A DNA stretch of 64,000 nucleotides from Xanthostigma xanthostigma (Eukaryota; Arthropoda; Insecta; Raphidioptera; Raphidiidae), in assembly GCA_963575645.1 (NCBI GenBank), contig OY754466.1, positions 42,502,001 to 42,566,000 on the forward strand, given 5' to 3'. The notes under the pieces are model-generated. The model was not told the DNA's origin. It saw nothing but the letters and a program-made list of their open reading frames with translations, and searched no databases. Below, one piece after another: positions 56,111-64,000 of the stretch. Each line of letters opens with the position of its first letter. Position 1 is the stretch's first letter. Made by a program: the position numbers and the translations under genes.

Positions 56111-56677
56111 CAGTGGTTCCCAAACTTATTTGGCCTACCGCCCCCTTTCCAGAAAAAAAACCCCTTTGCACTCCGGGAGTGCCGGCGGAAGTGAAAACTT
56201 GAATATTAACGTCTTACGAATTTTCGATCAAAATGGTTTGTATCATAGATTGCATTTTTATGTACGATATTTCAACGCTAGATGTCTAACGTTGTATAAA
56301 AAGTATCTGGCAATTACTATCACTTAGAGAGTCTCACCCAGTTCTTACTGACCTGACGCGAGTTTAACATTTTTTACCCATTACAAAAAAAAGTGTACAA
56401 CGCCGCTAAAGAAGTTTTCACTTCAAAAATATTACTCAGCGCCCCCTGGATTTTTTTAAAATTTTAATAGAAATTAAACAGAAAGATATATGTATTAATG
56501 TTTCTACCTTTTTCGTAAATTATAGTAATTAAAGGTGTAAATTAGAAACATTGAAGTTTGAAATTATTTATTGACCTCAGAATGCATCGCCCCCAAATGC
56601 ACCTGTGGCCATCACTGCCCCCCTGGATTGCTGCAGTACCCACCAGGGGGCGGTAGCGCCCACTTTAGGAATCACTG
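56111..56677. mobile_element. Non-autonomous hAT-type element (567 bp) with nested family B
   Basis: Ends CAGTGGTTCCCAAACTTATT and, inward from the right, CAGTGATTCCTAAAGTGGGC. GCGCCCCCTGG, CCGCCCCC and GGGGGCGG words cluster near both ends. The flanks CTATATAT and GTGTATAT match 6/8 as a decayed TSD. The family B copy at 56164-56428 is inserted inside; without it the element would be about 300 bp. Confidence 0.75.
56164..56428 (+). mobile_element. Repeat family B, short copy inside a hAT element (265 bp)
   Basis: Left hairpin GCACTCCGGGAGTGC and right end ACAACGCCGCTAAAGAAG plus TTTTCACTTC. Very similar to 52617-52868, differing mainly after ACGTTGTATAAA. Its position inside a hAT element shows that family B moved after that hAT insertion. 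Confidence 0.7.
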
Positions 56678-57160
56678 GTGTATATCTAGAATCTCTACAC
56701 AAACGCAATGTTTAGCCAACTTGCAAGTGGTATTTCTAGAGAAACTCATTGGAAGTTTCATCAGCAAACAAAGGGTGATAAGCTTTGATTTCTGTACGGA
56801 AAGAATCTTTGACGTACCCTTAGTGGATATGCCTTCTTCATTATTATTATCTAGGGTTACCATCTGTAAAGCGAATAAACTAGGATAAGAAATTTCGAGT
56901 TGAACAAAAAACTATTTTAACTTTTTTGTATTTAGTAGGATACACGAATTACACACTGTTACCAAGGACGTAGATATTTTTTTCTGGGGGGGGGGGAAGC
57001 AAAAACATCAATTTTTTAAAAGTTTTATTAACACAAGAATACTCACGAAGGAAGGTGTCAAGCCAAATATTAATTAGTAAACTAATTTTACCAATTTTTT
57101 TCAAGATGTATTTCTAAATGTATTTTTAGTAGGTATTCATTATATTTTCAGTTTTATTTT

Positions 57161-57732
57161 TTGACGTGATAACGTCTTATAAATTGATGAAACACCGGCT
57201 GCATGCACGAAAAAGTGTAACGTTCCGAAAAGTGTAACGTTCCGCCTGAGCGTGCAAGCGATAACGTCTTATAAATTGATGAAACACCGGCTGCATGCAC
57301 GAAAAAGTGTAACGTTCCGAAAAGTGTAACGTTTCGAAAAGTGTAATGTTTCGAAAAGTGTAACGTTCCGAAAAGTGTAACGTTCCGCCTGAGCGTGCAA
57401 GCGAGAGCGCGATATAAGCAATAGAGAGGCACGATCTGCCCAAGCGTCGGCTTGTACGAAGCTCCGCCCACCTAGCCGGATGTCATTATCTGTAGCATGA
57501 CGTGTTGAATACGAGACAACGTGTTTTGTGTTTATTTTTAAAATTTAATAAGATTTAATTGATTTTCTTAATAATTTGACGTGATAACGTCTTATAAATT
57601 GATGAAACACCAGCTGCACGCACGAAAAAGTGTAACGTTCCGCCTGTAACATGTATTATTAAATATGATATTCGAGCGGAATACGTTATCACGAAAAACT
57701 ATCGTCCGTAAACCGACTTTACAGACAACCAA
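57161..57732 (-). mobile_element. Repeat family A, copy 3, expanded by internal duplications (572 bp)
   Basis: On the minus strand it starts TTGGTTGTCTGTAAAGTCGG (57732) and ends ACGTTATCACGTCAA (57161). The 3' segment (AACGTCTTATAAATTGATGA on the plus strand) occurs three times, at about 57170, 57262 and 57587, so two extra partial units were added. About 150 bp (57405-57578) is not in copies 1 and 2. Overlapping ORFs of 80-105 codons read the array and are not genes. Confidence 0.7.
57217..57389. repeat. 17-bp minisatellite inside family A
   Basis: Tandem AAAAGTGTAACGTTCCG units, two at about 57217-57246 and about five at about 57304-57389, with C/T and A/G variants. Copies 1 and 2 of the family carry at most one unit, so this is a local expansion. 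Confidence 0.75.
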
Positions 57733-57804
57733 TTTTATTATTACAGTCCTGGGAGGGGGGTATTTACCCGATTTACCCCCCATATCTACGCTCTTGACTG
57801 TTAC

Positions 57805-58235
57805 CACTATCGGTGAACGCACTTGTGTAGACATCCGTTAAAATTTCTTCACTCGAAATAGTTTAATTAGCTAAGACTGAACCATAATAAGCAAAATATT
57901 TCAATGTAAATATTTAATTACTCTCCTCATCAAATTGTATTGTTCAATGATACAATACACATTAGTTCATCATATGATAAATATTTTTTTAACAAAAACA
58001 ACCGTGTATATGACATCACCGTTATAAATGTTACTCTTCCAATGAGACCTCCAATGACTTACAGGCGGAATGCCCTTATCTGCATGTTTTATATACGGAA
58101 TTAATTCTCAAGTTGCAACTTCCGCGCTATTATGCATAATTAAACGCGGTTTTAATGGAATAATACATTAACCATCCTCTCATATAAGTATACGTGTCAA
58201 ATTTCATTAAAATTAGATGACAACATTATTATAAT
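57805..58235. other. Spacer, nothing recognised
   Basis: AT-rich, no supported features. Confidence 0.4.
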
Positions 58236-58237
58236 TA

Positions 58238-58690
58238 TTGTTAAAAATGTATATGAAAAGGTCGCTGCACACGAGGCTGGTTTTGCCACTGGTATCGTTG
58301 CTGGGCTGTGCGCTGGCTGGCGCGCTTGCAACGATGACGTCACTGCAGGCTCGCGTGCGTGCCCTCAAGATGGGCTTCAAAATTAGAACTGGATCTATTT
58401 TCCGAGCTTGTTTTGAGCGAGAACCAATCAGGAAACAGTATCTTCTCACGTGGCCGACATGGACAAACGCCCACAAACAAACATGGCGTCGTAGTGTGTG
58501 TTCTGTTCAGAGATTAAGGAGACACGGTGGCTATGTCCCGCTCACAAACAAAAATAGTCAATTGAGCGATGTGACGTCAAAATCTGTTGATGGTGCATTG
58601 TCTTCCCTAAACAAACTCCTAGATCCACTACTGTGGGAGGTTCGGGTTCTAATTCCGCAGTCCGCGTTAGCAAGGCCGGATTTACTTTAA
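58238..58690 (+). other. GC-rich island with an open frame on both strands, unidentified
   Basis: About 58255-58560 is clearly GC-richer than its flanks. The plus frame opens for 150 codons (hydrophobic start RLVLPLVSLLGCALAGALA, later basic and featureless), while the minus strand is open for 87 codons. TGACGTCA-type sites occur at 58335 and 58572, CCAATCAG at 58426, and ATCGTTGC/GCAACGAT form a hairpin. The frame runs into the hAT element at 58671, so its C-terminus is transposon sequence. It might be a promoter/leader region or part of an unrecognised element. Confidence 0.25.
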
Positions 58691-59066
58691 GTGCCGCCCT
58701 GGAGCAGCATGAAAAATGCCGCCCCATTACCTAAATCCTACATAAAATGGAGTAATGGTTCGGTATACATTTTTCAAAAAAATAAAAAGATTCATTTATG
58801 TCAACAGTCTTTTTTTACTAATGGGATAATTAGATAAAAAACATTATTTTTCGTATTAAAAATCATAAATCGACAAACAAAACGATATTTTCAGATACAA
58901 ACACGTCTGAATGAAAAAAAATTATAATTTTAACACGATCACACTTCCCGAAGAATTTTCTGTAAGGCAAAACATTTTTTTCTCACGTTCCAAATTTTGC
59001 GGCTCCTGAAAATTTGCCGCCCTGGGCACTAGCCCCTACTGCCCCTCGTATAAATCCGCAGCGCTG
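58671..59066. mobile_element. Non-autonomous hAT-type element (396 bp)
   Basis: Flanked by CGCGTTAG (58663-58670) and CACGTTAG (59067-59074), a 7/8 TSD. Ends CAAGGCCGGATTTACTTTAA and, inward from the right, CAGCGCTGCGGATTTATACG. GCCGCCC words recur in both subterminal parts. No ORF of its own. Confidence 0.87.
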
Positions 59067-59203
59067 CACGTTAGTATCTCCTCAAAGGAATAAAGTATTT
59101 CATCACTCGAAAATGAGACGCCATATTTCCTTACTCCCGGTGGTCATTTAGCAAAAAAATCTACTTTTTGTTGAAGCTACAATCATGTAGATTGTAGAGA
59201 CAA

Positions 59204-59952
59204 AATACATAAAAAACAAAACTAACAATTTTGAAAAAAACCACGACGGATGTAAACGTTGTAATTGAAAAAGGATTAAATAAAATTTTGAAATCCCCCG
59301 ACTAAAGGAAGGTAAGTAATCAAAGAAAAATCCGTCGGGGGCTGTCATTCGCTGCCCTGAATTAAGAATAGGTAAATATCAATTGAAGACTACAGTTATT
59401 TACGTACCCAACGTGATTTTAAAGTTGTAATATTTTAGTTAATTTCAGGGCGGTGAATGGCAGCCTCCGACGGATTTTCTTTGATTACTTACCTTTTTTT
59501 AGTCGGCGGGTTTCAATATTTTATTTAATCCTTTTTCAATTACAACGTTTACATCCGTCGTGGGTTTTTCAAAATTTTTAATTTTGTTTTTTATTTTATA
59601 ACTTTTTAGAGATTTCTTGCGCTAAGAACCATCGCAGATGAATTACAAACTTTTTACATGATCAATTCAGATGTGGTTTTCATGTAAAAGGTTTGTAATT
59701 CATCTGCCATGGTTCTTAGCTTTCTTACTTTTTTTACCCACGACGGAACGGATAAGGTATATGCGTTTAGGGTGAAAGATTGTTTGTTTGTTTGTACACA
59801 CGAATGTCGCCATTTATCTTGAAAACGGCTTGATCAATTCAGATGCGGTTTTCAAGCCGTTTTCAAGATAAATGGCGACATTCGCGTGTACAAACAAACA
59901 ATCTCTCACCCTAAACGCATATAACTGCTCCGTTCCGTCGTGGGTAAAAAAG
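59204..59952. repeat. Family C: rearranged chain of inverted copies
   Basis: Compared with the simpler copy at 60418-60770: the 3' half is present forward at 59204-59358 and inverted at 59448-59600 (CCGACGGATTTTCTTTGATT). A hairpin at about 59621-59720 (AGATGAATTACAAAC) and a near-perfect hairpin with arms 59731-59833 and 59852-59952 (ACGACGGAACGG, TTTAGGGTGA, AATGTCGCCATTTATCTTGA) then follow. Three nested inversions of one repeat within 750 bp. Confidence 0.7.
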
Positions 59953-59959
59953 GTAGCAT

Positions 59960-60415
59960 TAAAAAGCAGAAATGTTATAGGCCATGAAAAATCAATTTTT
60001 CAACTCGTCCTCATTTAAATTGCATATAGGGTTCAGTGACTGTTCATACAGTTCAGTGACTTTATATTCATCCGTTCCGAAAAAAAGGTTCGAAGCGAAC
60101 CAAAAATGGCGGACGAGACGACGTTTTCACGCCAAACGTTTCTGTCGTCGTTTCCTCTTTAGCAAGTACATGTCGCACAAATGCAACCCACTCTTTCCTT
60201 ATCCTACAAACAGGGAATTACGAGGGTGCATTGCCATGACACAGTTGCACGCTGTCAGTGGCGTACCGTAAATATTTTTATTTAGACACCAGTCTTTACC
60301 AGAGACATTGGAATGCCCGTTATTTGACTAGGAACTGTTCAATTCCGTTTAAAGTAGTCCGGACGTTTTCAGAATAGACAAAATAGCAATTGAAAAAAAA
60401 ATGTTTTATTTCGAA
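59960..60415. other. Spacer, unidentified 95-codon frame
   Basis: The ORF 59984-60271 has Arg/Lys/Phe-rich runs (KWRTRRRFHAKRFCRRF) but no family I recognise. The codons lie in slightly GC-richer DNA. Not called as a gene. Confidence 0.3.
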
Positions 60416-60417
60416 TT

Positions 60418-60770
60418 TCTTTTTCACCCATGATGGAACGCAGAAGGTATATGCATTTAGGGTGAGAGATTATTTGTTTGTTTGTGTGTGCACTCGAATG
60501 TCGCCATTTATCTGGAAAACGGTTTGATCAATTCAGATGCGGTTTTCTGTAAAGGGTTTGTAATTCATCTGCGATGGTCCTCAGTGCAAGAAGTCTCTAA
60601 AAAGTTTAAAATAAAAAACAAAATTAAAAATTTTGAAAAAAGCACACGAAGGATGTAAACGTTGTACCTAATTGAAAAAGGGTTAAATACAATTTTAAGA
60701 CCCCCGACTAAAAGGAGGTAAATAACCAAAGAAAATCCGTCGAGGGCTGCCATTCGGTGCTCTCCCACCT
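60418..60770 (+). repeat. Family C, simple copy (about 353 bp)
   Basis: Collinear copy with TTTTTCACCCATGATGGAAC at the left, then TTTGTTTGTTTGTG, AATGTCGCCATTTATCTGGA, TTTGTAATTCATCTGCGATG, AGGATGTAAACGTTG and GAAAATCCGTCGAGGGCTGC at the right. It provides the reference order for the rearranged chain at 59204-59952. No functional ORF. Confidence 0.65.
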
Positions 60771-60787
60771 ATTTTGGTCCGTGCTAC

Positions 60788-61095
60788 TAACAAAGTTGCG
60801 GCTAGTTTCACACTTACCGAATTTTAATTTTCGATTTTCTCAAAAACGGGAAAAGCAAGAACGAAATTTTTTGACAAGCAAAGGCACAAACGAACCACAA
60901 ACCAGCCGAAAGTAAAAAATTTACAAATTCCAAAAAGTTGCAGCTGGCGTGAACCTGGCCGCAGTTAAAAGTGCTTAGATTTTCTGGGAAACGGGAAAAG
61001 CAGGAACAAAACTTTTTGGAGCAGGAAAGGGCACAAACGAAGCAGAACCCAGCCTGCTCCATGCGGTTAACAAAGTTGTGGCTGGTTTCACGAAC
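60788..61095. repeat. Tandem duplication, period about 140-146 bp
   Basis: AACAAAGTTGCGGCTAGTTTCAC at 60790 is echoed at about 60934 (weaker) and 61070. GATTTTCT...AACGGGAAAAGCA followed by GGCACAAACGAA occurs at about 60833 and 60979. About two units plus a partial third, moderately diverged. The 82-codon minus ORF reads across the units. Confidence 0.65.
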
Positions 61096-61099
61096 CCAA

Positions 61100-61465
61100 A
61101 AAGTAATAATTATTCATCTAGCCTAGTAACATTGATTACTAATTATTATTTACAAAATACTATCGTAACTTGGCGGTCTATAGAATCGTTTTGATTATCC
61201 TTGGTCAATGAACAATCCGCCACTGGTTCGCGACAGAGACGTACTATATGTATGACATAATAAGTCTGTACGCGTGTACGTTTGTATATGTGAATGACAC
61301 AAGAGTGATTCATTAATAGTGTTTTCTCGGTAATTCCGTGTATTTTTATTTGTATACAAAAATGAGTAATCCATTGATATTTAGCAGAAATCCATTCACT
61401 TGCCTCAATTAGGATAAAACTGACCAGAACCATGATCATCCGACGGAAAGAATCATCGCTATATT
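61100..61465. other. Spacer, unidentified minus-strand frame
   Basis: The 115-codon ORF 61146-61493 (minus) starts inside the Helitron-like end at 61471, which argues against a host gene. No motif recognised. Confidence 0.35.
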
Positions 61466-61470
61466 TAAAA

Positions 61471-61823
61471 CTAGCGGTTCCACCCGGTTTCACCCGGGTG
61501 CAAAAGAACGAATGGGGGAGGGAGGGACATGAGTACGCACATTCATCTTAGTTTGCCCTGATGAATGTTGTGTCCAAATTTCATGATGATCGGAGTTACT
61601 GTTCAAAAGTTTTTGTCGAACGAACAAATGAGTTACATTTTTCAACATTTCTAATTGATGCTCCACTCCTATTGGTCGTAGCGTGATATTATATAGCCTA
61701 TAGCCTTCCTCGATAAATGAGCTATCCAATAAAAAAAAATTTAATTCGAATCAGTATAGTTCCTGAACTAGCGCGTTCAACCAAACAAACAAACAAACTC
61801 TTCAGCTTTATATATTAGTATAG
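61471..61823 (-). mobile_element. Helitron-like element, complete reverse copy (353 bp)
   Basis: Minus strand: starts at 61823 with CTATACTAATATATAAAGC (TC changed to GC), passes TTTGTTTGTTTGTTTGGTTG, and ends with GGGTGAAACCGGGTGGAACC then GCTAG (CTAG at 61471-61474) before T. Same layout as 10697-11018. No Rep/helicase. Confidence 0.8.
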
Positions 61824-61829
61824 CCTTTA

Positions 61830-62340
61830 TACCCGTGACTTCGTTCGCGTCAATGTCGTTTTTGAACTCTGTTTATAGAAACGCAGTTCTATTCTCTGAT
61901 GCACTGAGGCGTTTTTCATAGCCTCCAATATTAATTTCCCTTTATTTCAACTTAAATAACTGTTTTTTTTTTAACAATAGTGTATTTTGTTCGCAAGCAA
62001 CTCATTTCATCTTTAAAAATGTACTTTTGGTATTATTACTTAATTAACTCAACTTATTATATAATTTCCATTTTTACAGATTTTTGTCTAAAATTTCTAA
62101 ATTTATAAAAAATTACTTCTTGAACTGAATTACAATAGACCGGCCGCTTCACGAATTGCTTGTAACAAAATACATTATTTTCTATTATTTAAAATCATCA
62201 GTAATTCATTTATATTTTTACTTTCTTTTGGAACGATAAATTGGCTTATTAATTAAATTCAAAACCTGCTTGCAAAGAACGGACAAAATAATTGTCGGAA
62301 TTCTTTGACAACAGGGTGTGGTGTTTTTTTGGAATTAGCT
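61830..62340. other. AT-rich spacer
   Basis: No supported ORF or element ends. Confidence 0.4.
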
Positions 62341-62355
62341 TCCTGTTTTTTCAGA

Positions 62356-62386
62356 GTCAAGCGAGGCTTCACCTCGCCCGACTCCT
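62356..62386. repeat. Short stem-loop
   Basis: GAGTCAAGCGAGG-CTTCA-CCTCGC-CC-GACTC folds with a 6-bp inner stem and a 5-bp outer stem. Possibly a degraded element hairpin; no terminus follows. Confidence 0.4.
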
Positions 62387-62596
62387 TGAAAGTTCCAGGA
62401 ACTATTATTTTGTATCTCGTATGTCTTTATTTTTGTATACCTACTTACTACAGTAATTAAATATATTATTTAAAATATTAAATCGATTTTATATTATTTT
62501 CTTTAATCTAACCCATTAGTGAAACTGGGTGGGCCCAGCGGTTTCAACATATAATCAAATAATAAATTAATAAATAAAAAAAAAAATAGTGGGTTT

Positions 62597-62877
62597 AGCA
62601 CGAAGTCTGTAACCAGGAGATTTAGCTTCCTATGCTTTCCGTGTTTCGAGACGGACCGTTTTCTGGCGGAAGCGAGATGGCGCTTGTTATCACTACCTGG
62701 GAAAACTTCGGTTCTTTCCACCTGCCATAGTTACCAAAGTTGTTTAACTTCACAGACACTACACACATGTAAGCCATGAACGTCGTTACTCAGTAGCTGA
62801 CGTCATATTTGTTCATGCGACAGATATCGGTCTAACCCTACACTCGAGCTGGGTCTCCTGGTTACAGACTTCGTGCT
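62597..62877. mobile_element. Small MITE with perfect 24-bp TIRs (281 bp)
   Basis: AGCACGAAGTCTGTAACCAG plus GAGA at 62597-62620 is exactly inverted at 62854-62877. No convincing TSD outside. The minus ORF 62503-62721 overlaps the left end and is not supported. Superfamily unknown. Confidence 0.6.
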
Positions 62878-62879
62878 TA

Positions 62880-63890
62880 TATGTATAAAAAATTATTAAA
62901 ATTAAATTTCTTCCTCATTTTCCATGGTGATTTTAAACTTTTTATTTAAAAATATTGTAAATACAAAAATACCGATTTCTAATTTTGATATTTTTTACGT
63001 GTTGCCAACTTACCGACCAAATGTCTTCAAATGCAAGCTTACAATAAATATTTTGACTATATATTATATTCTTAAAGTTTTTAGACGAAATTTAAAAAAA
63101 TATATTTCCCAGTACAGCCGCCTACGAAAACTTATCTCACGTTTAGAGAAATGACTGATGGAAAATGTGATAAAACGTGAGGAAAATAGGGGAAACGCAG
63201 CTGGAATACCGACGAGAACGTATGAAAGGGAAGTCTTGCCGGAGATGAATGAAATATTTACTGGCTCGTTTCATTGTGTATATTATATAAATGTATATGT
63301 ACAGGATTATCTACAGGTCTGTTTAATAAAGATTACACAAAATAACAACTTACTGAATTCTAGATAAGGAAGTTCTGTCAGTTATAAAATTATAAAAAAA
63401 CTCGGGTCACATGGCGAAACCCTGCTGACAATATAGAGGCCAAGCTGTAGAGCATTTTTGTTTGACATAAAGACTAGTAGCAAACCGATTGTGCGATGAT
63501 ATAAATGATAATAAGCAGATGAATAGGTATGTGTTTTTCACTCGAGTTTCCAGTCCATTTGTTAGTTATCAACAATTTATTTATTTATTTGCTTTCACTG
63601 GCAGTGTGGCTTTATTGTAACAATAAACATTATTATTGTTAAGCTTTTATTATACTTTATCCGAAATGCGAATAATAATATAAGATCAGAATCATATTAA
63701 AATGAGCTCAGAGCTGAGTGTGTGTATTGTGCTGTGCATTGCAATGCTACGTGACTCCTGAGCATGCATAATGAGATGACAGTTAACACCTCTGCAGTCT
63801 GCACTCTTGTGTAGTGCGTACTGTCTAGTGTCGCCACTTTGAACGACTCGCTCTGAGCGACTCTTTTTAGTGAGCGGAGCGCACGGAGCC
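62880..63890. other. Spacer, nothing firmly recognised
   Basis: Two ORFs (62924-63154 and 63158-63367, plus strand) have no family features. GC rises after about 63700. Confidence 0.35.
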
Positions 63891-63894
63891 AGTC

Positions 63895-63993
63895 ATGTGG
63901 ACACAGAGAAAGGACTATTTCGGAGATGTTGAAATGAACTTCACCCTAAGGAATTATCACTATTGTGTTTCGGCACGTAGCAAACCTTCATGA
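63895..63993 (+). CDS. Speculative small ORF in a GC-richer edge region
   Basis: ATG at 63895 reads MWTQRKDYFGDVEMNFTLRN and stops after 32 codons (TGA at 63991-63993). It lies after about 200 bp of GC-richer, leader-like sequence. It could be a short upstream ORF or part of an exon beyond the window. No family recognised. Confidence 0.15.
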   Translation: MWTQRKDYFGDVEMNFTLRNYHYCVSARSKPS

Positions 63994-64000
63994 ATAGGCC

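Larger units (their letters stand above)
56963..57796. mobile_element. Non-autonomous hAT-type element (834 bp) with nested family A
   Basis: Perfect 8-bp TSD ACTGTTAC at 56955-56962 and 57797-57804. Ends CAAGGACGTAGATATTTTTT and, inward from the right, CAAGAGCGTAGATATGGGGG, with a poly-G tract near the left and GGGGGG near the right. The family A copy 57161-57732 lies inside; the original element was about 260 bp. Confidence 0.9.

Noticed and set aside
57154-57834. Several overlapping minus-strand ORFs of 80-105 codons with repeating FGTLHFSKHYTF-like peptides
   Set aside because: They translate the 17-bp array and duplicated 3' ends of repeat family A; the periodic peptide is a by-product of the DNA repeat.

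Overview
This window looks like non-genic, repeat-packed chromosomal DNA from an insect, most probably a moth or butterfly. It is AT-rich, no long ORF looks like an intact host gene, and there are no prokaryotic signals. The lepidopteran placement is an inference from recalled repeat types: Helitron-like copies with a TCTATACTAATATATAAAGC-type start and a CCCGG...CCGGG hairpin before a CTAG end, an AACCGACGAAAAAC repeat, and a GAGGTCCCCCGAATCC repeat. No database search was possible.

The best-supported content is DNA transposons with visible ends. Many are short, non-autonomous hAT-type elements with short terminal inverted repeats (TIRs) and 8-bp target-site duplications (TSDs): 856-1409, 18012-18286, 30328-30816, 33068-33553, 34598-34844, 37602-38567, 48545-49067, 56111-56677, 56963-57796 and 58671-59066. 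Six of these have perfect 8-bp TSDs and the others have 6/8 or 7/8. There is also a piggyBac element (7035-8469, TTAA on both sides), a pogo/Tigger-like MITE (25634-25966), Tc1/mariner-like elements (35713-36283; 41473-41978), two PIF/Harbinger-like copies, and five or more Helitron-like copies or ends.

Layout. 1-5.7 kb: a hAT element, short repeat families and one acidic ORF. 5.7-8.9 kb: a large foldback element whose right arm was split by the piggyBac insertion; the piggyBac encodes the only convincing transposon protein, a deletion derivative keeping the acidic N-terminus and Cys-rich C-terminus. 9-25 kb: tRNA-like SINE heads, a Helitron, several very long hairpins, (CATA)n tracts, and 165-bp and 352-bp tandem duplications. 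25-39 kb: Tigger and hAT MITEs, a LINE reverse-transcriptase tail, a Tc1-like MITE next to a THAP-like ORF start, and a nested complex at 37.2-38.7 kb. 39-50 kb: a 21-bp in-frame minisatellite, PIF-like copies, two LINE 3' ends and a hAT element. 50-64 kb: a MITE, SINE heads, a Helitron split by an inverted SINE-like pair, nested hAT complexes, and a chain of inverted repeats at 59.2-60.8 kb.

Nothing acts as an operon or pathway. The biology here is layered transposition: insertions within insertions give relative ages, and the long hairpins are plausible small-RNA sources. Candidate host features (a TATA box with first exon near 31.6 kb, a THAP-like start at 36.4 kb, a small ORF at the right edge) are weak and marked so.
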